A stretch of 41,631 nucleotides of DNA, taken from Bacteroidota bacterium. Its GTDB lineage: Bacteria; Bacteroidota; Bacteroidia; Bacteroidales; VadinHA17. Below are positions 30,122 to 37,897 of the stretch, piece after piece. The notes under the pieces were generated by a model. The model was not told the DNA's origin, did not search any database, and saw nothing but the letters and a program-made list of their open reading frames with translations. Within the stretch, counting starts at the first letter, position 1; each line of letters opens with the position of its first letter. The stretch covers positions 1-41,631 of the forward strand of contig JAUXED010000009.1 of assembly GCA_030618105.1 (NCBI GenBank). Reading direction: 5' to 3'. The translations under genes were made by a program, and so were the position numbers.

Positions 30122-30152
30122 GAGAAACCTAATAATATTAAGGTGATAGCTT

Positions 30153-30530
30153 CTATTTAATTTCAACTTCTGCTCCTGCTTCTTCTAATTGATTTTTAAG
30201 CGATTCAGCTTCGTCTTTAGTAACACCTTCCTTAACGGCTTTTGGTGCAGAGTCAACCAGATTTTTAGCTTCTTTAAGTCCTAATCCGGTGAGTTCCTTA
30301 ACCAGTTTTACTACCTGAAGTTTTGCTCCACCGGGAGCATTAAGCACAACATTAAATTCAGTCTGTTCAGCCGTTCCGCCTTCTTCACCAGCAACACCGG
30401 CTCCGGCAACAGCAACGGCTGCAGCTGCTGGTTCAATTCCATATTCTTCTTTAAGAACATCTGCCAACTCATTAACTTCTTTTACAGTGAGATTAACCAA
30501 TTCTTCTGCTAACTTTTTTACATCTGACAT
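30153..30530 (-). CDS. rplL: 50S ribosomal protein L7/L12
   Basis: 125 aa with Ala/Gly hinge [14 protein letters not shown] and [28 protein letters not shown]. Confidence 0.98.
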   Translation of the reverse strand: MSDVKKLAEELVNLTVKEVNELADVLKEEYGIEPAAAAVAVAGAGVAGEEGGTAEQTEFNVVLNAPGGAKLQVVKLVKELTGLGLKEAKNLVDSAPKAVKEGVTKDEAESLKNQLEEAGAEVEIK

Positions 30531-30570
30531 TTTCTTGGATTTTTTTTAAGTTTTATTATAATTATTTTTA

Positions 30571-31089
30571 TTATTCTCTATCAGCAAGTGTTTTTACAAC
30601 ACCTGATATAATATTTCTACCTGACTGCAGGGCTGAAATAACATTCTTTGCAGGTGATTGAAGCAACATAATTACATCTGCAATGAGTTCGTCTTTAGAC
30701 TTAATACCAACAAGAGTTTCAAGTTTTTCATCTCCAATATAAAGTCCTTTTTCAACAAAAGCAGCCTTTAGCACAGGCTTATCATGTTTTTTTCTAAACT
30801 CTTTAATAAGTTTTGCCGGAACATTACCGGTATTCGAAAACATGATTGAGGTCGGTTGTTCAAGCAATGGATACAATTCCTGAAAGTCACCCTCGGAATT
30901 TTCCAGTGCAATTTTCAATAATGTGTTTTTAACTACAATCAGCATAATCTCCTTTTCAAAGCATTTCCTACGCAGAGCGCTAGTATCTTCGGCGTTAAGC
31001 TCAGAAACGTCAGTAAGATAAAAATGAGGGTATTCTTTTATCTTCTCTGCCAGATCATTGATGATTATATTTTTCTCTTCTTTATTCAT
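30571..31089 (-). CDS. rplJ: 50S ribosomal protein L10
   Basis: 172 aa L10 family protein between rplA and rplL; MNKEEKNIIINDLAEKI...VVKNTLLKIAL. Confidence 0.96.
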   Translation of the reverse strand: MNKEEKNIIINDLAEKIKEYPHFYLTDVSELNAEDTSALRRKCFEKEIMLIVVKNTLLKIALENSEGDFQELYPLLEQPTSIMFSNTGNVPAKLIKEFRKKHDKPVLKAAFVEKGLYIGDEKLETLVGIKSKDELIADVIMLLQSPAKNVISALQSGRNIISGVVKTLADRE

Positions 31090-31120
31090 AGCAACTTACA
31101 CGTCTTTTGTCACAATTAAC

Positions 31121-31819
31121 TTAATCTTCGTTAAAGGCTTTAGCATCAATCTTTATCCCCAGACTCATGGTGCTTGAAAGATAAATAGATTTTATATATG
31201 TACCTTTCGCAGAAGCCGGTTTCAGTTTCACAACTGTATTGATAAATTCTCTTGCATTTTCAACAATCTTTTGGGGTTCAAATGAAACCTTTCCAATAGA
31301 TGTATGAAGGATGCCATACTTATCAACTTTAAAATCGATCTTTCCTTTTTTAACTTCTGAAACCGCTTTTCCAATATCCGTAGTCACAGTTCCACTTTTC
31401 GGATTAGGCATTAGTCCACGTGGTCCGAGTACTCTTCCCAATGGTCCAACTTTACCCATAACCTGAGGCATAGTGATAATAACATCTATATCTGTCCAGC
31501 CACCTTTTATTTTTTCGACATACTCATCGAGTCCAACAAAATCTGCACCGGCATTTTTAGCCTCCTCCTCTTTGTCAGGTGTACATAGCACCAGTACGCG
31601 GGTTTCTTTACCCGTACCATTAGGAAGGGTTACTACCCCACGAACCATCTGGTTAGATTTTCTTGGGTCAATACCTAATCTGATATCGAGGTCAAGAGAA
31701 GCATCAAATTTGGTTGTTGAAATCTCTTTCACCAAACCGGCAGCCTCAATTAACCTGTATAGTTTACCTTCTTCAATTTTTTCAAGAGCTAATTTTCTAT
31801 TTTTAGTATGCTTAGTCAT
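31121..31819 (-). CDS. rplA: 50S ribosomal protein L1
   Basis: 232 aa with [19 protein letters not shown]. Confidence 0.98.
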   Translation of the reverse strand: MTKHTKNRKLALEKIEEGKLYRLIEAAGLVKEISTTKFDASLDLDIRLGIDPRKSNQMVRGVVTLPNGTGKETRVLVLCTPDKEEEAKNAGADFVGLDEYVEKIKGGWTDIDVIITMPQVMGKVGPLGRVLGPRGLMPNPKSGTVTTDIGKAVSEVKKGKIDFKVDKYGILHTSIGKVSFEPQKIVENAREFINTVVKLKPASAKGTYIKSIYLSSTMSLGIKIDAKAFNED

Positions 31820-31839
31820 TCTAATTGAAGTATTAAATT

Positions 31840-32283
31840 TTAATTATTTCCCGGGAATGTACCTTTTACATCAATTCCCATACTACGGGCAGTACCAGCC
31901 ACTAGTTTCATTGCAGACTCAACAGTAAATGCATTTAAATCAGGCATTTTCTCCTCGGCAATTATTTTCACCTGATCCCATGTTACTGTAGCAATCTTAG
32001 TTCTGTTCGGCTCAGCTGACCCGGATTTTTTCTTTGATGCTTCAAGTAACTGGACAGCTACCGGTGGAGTTTTTGTCACAAAAGTGAATGATTTATCCGC
32101 ATATACTGTAATAATAACTGGAATAAGTTTTCCTGCTTTATCCTGCGTTTTGGCGTTAAACTGTTTGCAAAACTCCATTATATTCACCCCTTTAGCACCT
32201 AATGCAGGCCCTACCGGAGGTGATGGATTTGCTGCACTGCCACGAATCTGTAACTTAATAATCCCAGAAACTTCTTTTGCCAT
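31840..32283 (-). CDS. rplK: 50S ribosomal protein L11
   Basis: 147 aa with [35 protein letters not shown]. Confidence 0.98.
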   Translation of the reverse strand: MAKEVSGIIKLQIRGSAANPSPPVGPALGAKGVNIMEFCKQFNAKTQDKAGKLIPVIITVYADKSFTFVTKTPPVAVQLLEASKKKSGSAEPNRTKIATVTWDQVKIIAEEKMPDLNAFTVESAMKLVAGTARSMGIDVKGTFPGNN

Positions 32284-32320
32284 AATCTGGTTTTGTTTAA
32301 TAGTTATTGGTAAAACATGT

Positions 32321-32359
32321 GATAGTTATTCAGGAAGCATTATAATTTTCATAACTATC
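32321..32359 (-). promoter_or_regulatory. Inverted repeat in nusG-rplK intergenic region (possible L1/L11 operon leader structure)
   Basis: GATAGTTAT / ATAACTATC, perfect 9-bp arms separated by 21 nt, about 40 nt upstream of rplK. Confidence 0.4.
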
Positions 32360-32387
32360 TATAATAATAATTCTCCAATAAGGAGAT

Positions 32388-32936
32388 TTATTCTTTCTCA
32401 ACCTGTAAAAAGCTAAGTTCCAGCGGAGTTTTCCTGCCGAAAATCTTAACCATAACTTTCAATTTTTTCTTTTCTTCGTTCACTACTTCAATAATACCGT
32501 TAAAACCATTGAAAGGTCCATCAATTACTTTAACCGACTCACCTATAAAATATGGAACAGTAATTTCTTCATCACTTGATGCCAGCTCATCAACTTTACC
32601 AAGGATTCTGTTCACTTCTGATTCTCTCAAAGGAAGTGGACTACCTCCTTTTGAACCTCCAAGAAAACCAATCACATTAGGAATATTCCTAAGAATGTGT
32701 TCTACTTCACCGACAAGAGCTGCTTCAATAAGAACATATCCGGGGAAAAAGTTTCTTTCTTTGCTTATTTTTTTCCCATTACGAATCTGGTAAACTTTTT
32801 CAGTTGGTATTAATATCTGGGCAACAAGATCCTGCAAATTCAATCTGCTCACTTCGCTTTCAATGTACTCCAATACCTTTTTTTCTTTCCCGCCAATTGC
32901 TCTCAACACATACCATTTCATTTCTTTCTTTGCCAT
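32388..32936 (-). CDS. nusG: Transcription termination/antitermination factor NusG
   Basis: MAKKEMKWYVLRAIGGKEKKV...FFPGYVLIEA and KOW-like VKVIDGPFNGFNGIIEVVNEEKKKLKVMVKIFGRKTPLEL. Start moved to M19 of the ORF so that it does not overlap secE. Confidence 0.96.
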   Translation of the reverse strand: MAKKEMKWYVLRAIGGKEKKVLEYIESEVSRLNLQDLVAQILIPTEKVYQIRNGKKISKERNFFPGYVLIEAALVGEVEHILRNIPNVIGFLGGSKGGSPLPLRESEVNRILGKVDELASSDEEITVPYFIGESVKVIDGPFNGFNGIIEVVNEEKKKLKVMVKIFGRKTPLELSFLQVEKE

Positions 32937-32949
32937 AGAACAATTGGTT

Positions 32950-33141
32950 TTAATAGAACATCCTATAAATAAACCCCATGATATTCTCAAAGGAATAATC
33001 CATAATAAAGATAACCATAGCTATTATCAGAGATGCAATCATCACAACAACTGAGCTACTCTGTAATTCCCCCCAGGTTGGCCAGGACACTTTGTGGAGT
33101 AGTTCATTATATGCGTCATTTAAATACCTTATCACTTTCAT
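32950..33141 (-). CDS. secE: Preprotein translocase subunit SecE
   Basis: 63 aa with NELLHKVSWPTWGELQSSSVVVMIASLIIAMVIFIMD; located between tRNA-Trp and nusG. Confidence 0.95.
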   Translation of the reverse strand: MKVIRYLNDAYNELLHKVSWPTWGELQSSSVVVMIASLIIAMVIFIMDYSFENIMGFIYRMFY

Positions 33142-33157
33142 AATTCATTCGCGTTTG

Positions 33158-33230
33158 CACGGGTAGAGAGGCTCGAACTCCCGACACCTGGTTTTGGAGA
33201 CCAGTGCTCTACCAACTGAGCTACACCCGT
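33158..33230 (-). tRNA. tRNA-Trp (CCA)
   Basis: ACGGGTG/TACCCGT acceptor stem, GTAGCTCAGTTGGTAGAGC D-arm, CTGGTCTCCAAAACCAG anticodon arm, GAGTTCGAGCCTC T-arm. Confidence 0.96.
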
Positions 33231-33267
33231 ATGCCTAATTAATTTACACATACAAGGTTATGAACCT

Positions 33268-33309
33268 AACCTGATCCCTAACCCTAAATGATTAATTTTC
33301 AATCAGGTT
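33268..33309 (-). other. Inverted repeat between tuf and tRNA-Trp
   Basis: AACCTGAT / ATCAGGTT arms (extendable by one T/A pair on the transcribed strand), just after the tuf stop codon. Adjacent smaller hairpin AGGTT-ATG-AACCT. Confidence 0.45.
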
Positions 33310-33316
33310 AAAATAC

Positions 33317-34504
33317 CTATTCAACAATTTCGATTACCTGGCCGGCTCCAACAGTTCTACCACCTTCACGAATAGCAAAACGTAATCCTTTATCAATTGC
33401 AACAGGATAAATTAAATCTACAATAATGGTGACATTATCACCAGGCATAACCATTTCTGTACCTTCAGGCAGAGCGATTTCTCCTGTTACATCAAGAGTT
33501 CTGAGATAGAACTGCGGACGGTATTTTTGATGGAAAGGAGTATGACGTCCACCTTCTTCTTTTTTAAGAACATACACTTCAGCTTTAAAACGTGTATGTG
33601 GTTTAATTGCACCAGGTTTTGCCAATATCATTCCGCGCTTAATTTCATTTTTGTCCACACCTCGCAGTAATAATCCAACGTTATCACCTGCTTCACCGCG
33701 GTCAAGAATCTTTCTGAACATCTCAACACCTGTACAAACAGTCTTTCTGTTCTTAGCACCAAGACCAACCATTTCAAGTGTATCACCGGTATTTACAATC
33801 CCTGTTTCGATACGTCCGGTTGCAACAGTACCACGACCTGTAATTGAAAAGATATCCTCAACAGGCATCAGGAATGGTTTTTCATTATCACGTGGAGGAA
33901 TTGGAATATACTCGTCAACAGCTTTCATCAGCTCAAGTACTTTCTCTTCCCATTTAGCTTCACCATTCATTGCTCCAAGAGCTGAACCCAGAATTACAGG
34001 GATATTATCGCCATCAAATTCATAAAAATCCAGTAATTCACGAACTTCCATTTCAACAAGTTCCAGCATTTCTTCGTCATCAACCATATCTACTTTATTC
34101 AGGAAAACAACGATTTTCGGGACATTTACCTGGCGAGCAAGAAGGATATGTTCACGTGTTTGTGGCATTGGACCATCCGTTGCTGCAACAACCAGAATTG
34201 CACCATCCATCTGTGCCGCACCGGTTACCATATTCTTAACATAGTCAGCGTGTCCGGGACAGTCGACATGCGCATAGTGACGTGATTCGGTTTGATACTC
34301 AACGTGAGCAGTATTAATTGTAATACCCCTTTCTTTTTCTTCAGGTGCATTATCAATTGAATCGAAGTCCATAATCTCTGACAAGCCTGTTTTATGCAAA
34401 ACCCTAGTGATTGCAGATGTCAAAGTAGTTTTCCCATGGTCAACATGACCTATAGTCCCTATGTTGACATGTGGTTTTGATCTATCAAATTTTTCTTTAG
34501 CCAT
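33317..34504 (-). CDS. tuf: Elongation factor Tu
   Basis: 395 aa with [46 protein letters not shown] and NKVD. Confidence 0.99.
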   Translation of the reverse strand: MAKEKFDRSKPHVNIGTIGHVDHGKTTLTSAITRVLHKTGLSEIMDFDSIDNAPEEKERGITINTAHVEYQTESRHYAHVDCPGHADYVKNMVTGAAQMDGAILVVAATDGPMPQTREHILLARQVNVPKIVVFLNKVDMVDDEEMLELVEMEVRELLDFYEFDGDNIPVILGSALGAMNGEAKWEEKVLELMKAVDEYIPIPPRDNEKPFLMPVEDIFSITGRGTVATGRIETGIVNTGDTLEMVGLGAKNRKTVCTGVEMFRKILDRGEAGDNVGLLLRGVDKNEIKRGMILAKPGAIKPHTRFKAEVYVLKKEEGGRHTPFHQKYRPQFYLRTLDVTGEIALPEGTEMVMPGDNVTIIVDLIYPVAIDKGLRFAIREGGRTVGAGQVIEIVE

Positions 34505-34560
34505 AACTCCAGTAAATTATTGATTAAGTGATTGAAAATTAATTATTAATTCGTTTGTTG

Positions 34561-34632
34561 AGCCAATGACGAGAATTGAACTCGTGACCTCTTCCTTACC
34601 AAGGAAGCGCTCTACCCCTGAGCTACATCGGC
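34561..34632 (-). tRNA. tRNA-Thr (GGT)
   Basis: GCCGATG/CATTGGC acceptor stem, CTTCC-TTGGTAA-GGAAG anticodon arm, ACGAGTTCAATTCTCGT T-arm. Confidence 0.96.
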
Positions 34633-34642
34633 CGGTGGTTAG

Positions 34643-34715
34643 AGCGGGAGACGGAATTCGAATCCGCGACCCTCAGCTTGGAAGGCTGATGCTCTACCAA
34701 CTGAGCTACTCCCGC
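34643..34715 (-). tRNA. tRNA-Gly (TCC)
   Basis: GCGGGAG/CTCCCGC acceptor, TCAGC-CTTCCAA-GCTGA anticodon arm, GCGGATTCGAATTCCGT T-arm. Confidence 0.96.
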
Positions 34716-34777
34716 GATAAAGTGTAAATGTGGTCGTTTATACCCACAACTACGATCATATTTTATAAACCAACAGG

Positions 34778-34860
34778 TGGGGAGAGCAGGATTCGAACCT
34801 ACGAAGGCGTCCGCCAACAGATTTACAGTCTGCCCCAGTTGGCCACTTTGGTATCTCCCC
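34778..34860 (-). tRNA. tRNA-Tyr (GTA)
   Basis: GGGGAGA/TCTCCCC acceptor, CAGAC-TGTAAAT-CTG anticodon arm, long variable arm (GGCGGACGCC), 83 nt. Confidence 0.96.
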
Positions 34861-34926
34861 TATTGTTAAAAACCTGTTAACATATTCCTAACAAGCTGGT
34901 TTTGTTTTCCAAACAATTGCCAAACG

Positions 34927-35000
34927 AGCCGATGGAGGGATTCGAACCCACGGCCTGCTGATTACAAATCAGCTGCTCTGACCAACTGAGCTACATCGGC
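34927..35000 (-). tRNA. tRNA-Thr (TGT)
   Basis: GCCGATG/CATCGGC acceptor, GCTGAT-TTGTAATCAGC anticodon arm, GTGGGTTCGAATCCCTC T-arm. Confidence 0.96.
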
Positions 35001-35049
35001 GATTTTTAAAGAACGTTCCTATCCCATTTAACCTCTGAAAATTGGTTTG

Positions 35050-35081
35050 CAAATTTATAAATATTTTATTGATTACCCAAA
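35050..35081 (-). promoter_or_regulatory. Candidate Bacteroidetes-type promoter for the tRNA-tuf-rpo block
   Basis: On the minus strand, TTTG (35081-35078), 20-nt spacer, TAAATTTG (35057-35050; exact match to TAnnTTTG), about 50 nt upstream of tRNA-Thr(TGT). Confidence 0.55.
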
Positions 35082-35108
35082 AAATAATTTGTATATTTTT
35101 ACCAGTGG

Positions 35109-35408
35109 TTAAATCCCCCTTTGTTTCCCTTTTTGTTTAGTGATTTGTCGCCTTAAAGCATCAATAACATTGTCCGTTGCTTCTTCGAAAGTTTTGTTTT
35201 GTTTTTTTGCAAATAATGGATTACGAGGTATATCAAGTTTTATTTCAACGATCTTATTATGGTCATCCTGAACATTAATTAACTTTAAAAAAATATCGGC
35301 AGCAAGAATATCATCTCTGTACTGCAATAATTTTTTCACCTTAACCTGAATAAAGTCCAGAAGTTTCTTGTCGGCATCAAAATGAACTGAATGAATCTTA
35401 ATCTCCAT
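35109..35408 (-). CDS. hpf: Ribosome hibernation-promoting factor HPF/YfiA (short form)
   Basis: 99 aa: MEIKIHSVHFDADKKLLDFIQVKVKKLLQY...FAKKQNKTFEEATDNVIDALRRQITKQK. Confidence 0.92.
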   Translation of the reverse strand: MEIKIHSVHFDADKKLLDFIQVKVKKLLQYRDDILAADIFLKLINVQDDHNKIVEIKLDIPRNPLFAKKQNKTFEEATDNVIDALRRQITKQKGKQRGI

Positions 35409-35420
35409 AATAATATAGAT

Positions 35421-36326
35421 TTATGCTCTGGGATGAGCTAGTTTATAAACTTGTTTTAATTTCTCGAATGTATTATGTGTATATATTTGTGTTGCAGATA
35501 AATTTGCATGACCCAGTAATTCTTTAACCGCATTTAAATCTGCCCCATTATTTAAAAGATGTGTAGCAAATGTATGCCTGAGAATATGAGGACTTTTTTT
35601 CTCAATCGTTGTTACAAACTCTAAATGTTTCTTCACAATCCGGTAAACCAATTTACCATACATTTTTTTACCCTTATCTGATAAAAAGAAATAGGAATCA
35701 ACAAGCCCGGGAAAAGATTCGTTCCGGTATTTCAGGTATTTTTCTATATTTGGGATTATCTCTTTTGTAAACGGTATTATCCTCTCTTTATTCCTTTTAC
35801 CCAATACTTTAATCGTCATCCCGTTAATATCAATATCATGATCATGCATTCCTATTAATTCTTCTCTTCTTATTCCTGTAACATATAATATCTCTATTAG
35901 TAACCTATTTCTTGTTCCGCTAAAATCTTCTCCAAAATCATATTGATCGAGTAACTGATCCATATGCTTCTGTTCAACAAATTCAGGTAGTTTTGTCTTT
36001 TGCTTCAGACCCAGAATACCATTCATCGGGTTTTTTGTAATAGTACCTTCTCTAATAAGGAACTGGTAAAATGTTTTTAGTGTAGTTAATTTTCGATTCA
36101 CCGAGCGTGGAGCCAGACCTTCTTCCATAAGCTGAACAACCCAGCCCCTAACAACCTTAACATCAACCTCATCAAGATTCAGGTTTTTATGAACAGATCT
36201 GCAATACCTGGTAAATTGATCCAAATCAATACTATAGGATTGTACGGTGTTTGAAGAATTTCGTTTTTCGTGCTGTAGATATCCTAAAAAGGATTCCTTG
36301 TAATTCATATATGGGGGCCTCCCCAA
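35421..36326 (-). CDS. Tyrosine recombinase XerC/XerD-like
   Basis: 301 aa with TGIRREELIGM, LGKRNKERIIPF and PHILRHTFATHLLNNGADLNAVKELLGHANLSATQIYTH (R-K-H-R-H-Y catalytic set). Cytosolic housekeeping context. Confidence 0.93.
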   Translation of the reverse strand: MGRPPYMNYKESFLGYLQHEKRNSSNTVQSYSIDLDQFTRYCRSVHKNLNLDEVDVKVVRGWVVQLMEEGLAPRSVNRKLTTLKTFYQFLIREGTITKNPMNGILGLKQKTKLPEFVEQKHMDQLLDQYDFGEDFSGTRNRLLIEILYVTGIRREELIGMHDHDIDINGMTIKVLGKRNKERIIPFTKEIIPNIEKYLKYRNESFPGLVDSYFFLSDKGKKMYGKLVYRIVKKHLEFVTTIEKKSPHILRHTFATHLLNNGADLNAVKELLGHANLSATQIYTHNTFEKLKQVYKLAHPRA

Positions 36327-36375
36327 ATAAAATTAATTAAAGACGTTTAGTATACATTCCTGTTAATGGATGTAA

Positions 36376-36567
36376 CTATTCCTCTTCTTCCTGAATCTTT
36401 TGTTTATATACGGCTTTCTTTACAATTTCACGCTTCTTCTTCGAAGGTTTAATAAAAGCCTGCCTTTCCCTGAGCTCCCTAATTACTCCGGTTTTTTCAA
36501 ATTTTCGTTTGAACTTCTTCAGCGCCCTTTCTATATTTTCACCTTCTTTTACTGGTATTACAATCAT
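36376..36567 (-). CDS. rpsU: 30S ribosomal protein S21
   Basis: 63 aa: MIVIPVKEGENIERALKKFKRKFEKTGVIRELRERQAFIKPSKKKREIVKKAVYK. Confidence 0.97.
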   Translation of the reverse strand: MIVIPVKEGENIERALKKFKRKFEKTGVIRELRERQAFIKPSKKKREIVKKAVYKQKIQEEEE

Positions 36568-36648
36568 ATTAACTTTTTTTGTTTAAAATTGAGCCGCAAA
36601 TTTATAAATTGATATCTCATTATCAAACAGATTTCTAAAAAAAATAAT

Positions 36649-36693
36649 AGTGCCCAAAGTTTAAAGTGTCTAAAATGCCTAAAATGCCTAAAA
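36649..36693. repeat. 9-bp tandem repeat (AATGCCTAA consensus, degenerate)
   Basis: agtgcccaa agtttaa agtgtctaa aatgcctaa aatgcctaa, directly read upstream of rpsU. Confidence 0.75.
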
Positions 36694-36720
36694 TTGAAGA
36701 AACATGAGTCGCCCCATTTC

Positions 36721-36842
36721 CTCATCACCTCATCACCTTATCACTTTATCACCTCATCACCTCTTTTCCTTTTCTTCATTCTTCCTATTTACTACTTACT
36801 ATTTACTTCTTACTTCTTCACTTCATCACCTCATTTACTCAC
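36721..36842. repeat. 8-bp CTCATCAC tandem repeat array followed by degenerate TATTTACT/TTCTTAC repeats
   Basis: ctcatcac ctcatcac cttatcac tttatcac ctcatcac ctc..., then tatttactacttactatttacttcttacttcttcacttcatcacctcatttactcac. Confidence 0.8.
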
Positions 36843-36890
36843 TAAATATAATGTTTTTTTGACTCTAATCAAATAAAAAGAACAAAAAAA

Positions 36891-37814
36891 TCAATTTGAT
36901 TCTTCCATACTCACCACAATATACGGTTTGATCCTTGAAAAACTTTCTTCGGGAATTATCCTGTTGGTTTTTAATTCGTTAACATCTTTAATATTTCCCT
37001 GAATATCTCTGTAATTTAATATACCCTTAACTGTATAAACATCCAGGTAGGGGTGTCTGATTAGTTTTGAATAAGCGGCTTTATTAAGATCAATTCTTGT
37101 TATTCCGGTTGTATCAATATTAACTGCCCGACTAATATTTTCAAATGTCTCATAAGGCAAACCATACACCTCAAGAAGCTGTTCTTTCATGACAAATCCT
37201 CCTAACAGGTTCCTGTATTTCAATATTCTTCCGGCTAAAACCGGACCAATACCCGGTAAATCAACAAGTAAGAGAGAATCAGCTGAATTAAGCTCAACTA
37301 ATGATACTTTTTTATCATTGACAATTACCCGTGTACCGGTTTTTATATCCGGGTCATCAATTTCCGGAATCTGTATGTATGGCTCTGCCCGTTTATACCA
37401 ATCCATTTTCAAACCATATATCTTCTTAAGGTCTTCAGGCTTATAAAACCGACCGCCCTTCTTCAAATATTTTCTGATAGTGTTTATTGTTTTATCAGAA
37501 AGGCCAAGATGCTTCCACTTATCAACCGAAAGAACATTCGGATCAAATTCAAAAAACTGAATATCATCCATGTTTTCAAATGGTTTATCCCTGTTTTTCA
37601 AAGGTAAAACATCATCTTCTGCACTACTAATCAATTGTTCAAATGCCTCAATCTCTTTTTCAAAATCAGAATAGTCTGTTTTCCGGTTAACAATAATCTT
37701 TGGTAAAAAAAGATATCCTGCCAAAACAAGAATTATAAGAACAACCAATACCAGGGTTCCATTCTTTTCTGCTTTTGAGAAAGTAAAGTATTGTTTTAGA
37801 AAATTGCGGATCAT
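36891..37814 (-). CDS. Helix-hairpin-helix (ComEA-like) membrane-anchored protein
   Basis: 307 aa: N-terminal TM segment (GTLVLVVLIILVLAGYLFL) and repeated HhH motifs (VELNSADSLLLVDLPGIGPVLAGRILKYRNLLGGF; IDLNKAAYSKLIRHPYLDVYTVKGILNYRD). Confidence 0.85.
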   Translation of the reverse strand: MIRNFLKQYFTFSKAEKNGTLVLVVLIILVLAGYLFLPKIIVNRKTDYSDFEKEIEAFEQLISSAEDDVLPLKNRDKPFENMDDIQFFEFDPNVLSVDKWKHLGLSDKTINTIRKYLKKGGRFYKPEDLKKIYGLKMDWYKRAEPYIQIPEIDDPDIKTGTRVIVNDKKVSLVELNSADSLLLVDLPGIGPVLAGRILKYRNLLGGFVMKEQLLEVYGLPYETFENISRAVNIDTTGITRIDLNKAAYSKLIRHPYLDVYTVKGILNYRDIQGNIKDVNELKTNRIIPEESFSRIKPYIVVSMEESN

Positions 37815-37897
37815 AAGTTTCGGTTAGTTGTCAGGATACCAAAATTAAGAATATAGCTTCACAAAGTAAAAAATTTTCACAACGAAAACGGAAATGC

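Noticed and set aside
31090-31120. Canonical L10 leader upstream of rplJ
   Set aside because: The rplA-rplJ gap is only ~31 nt with no evident kink-turn structure; I cannot support a leader motif.
34623-34817. 64-aa ORF GVAQLVEHQPSKLRVADSNSVSRSN
   Set aside because: It is a translation across tRNA-Gly and part of tRNA-Tyr, a well-known false ORF type.
35421-36326. Tyrosine recombinase as sign of a mobile island
   Set aside because: It sits between rpsU and hpf in a housekeeping context and looks like a XerC/D chromosome-dimer recombinase; no att repeats or cargo were seen.
36721-36842. Possible CRISPR array
   Set aside because: The repeats are contiguous 7-8 bp units without unique spacers and there are no cas genes nearby.
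36694-36876. 60-aa ORF FLITSSPYHFITSSPLFLFF
   Set aside because: Encoded by the CTCATCAC tandem repeat; low-complexity artefact.
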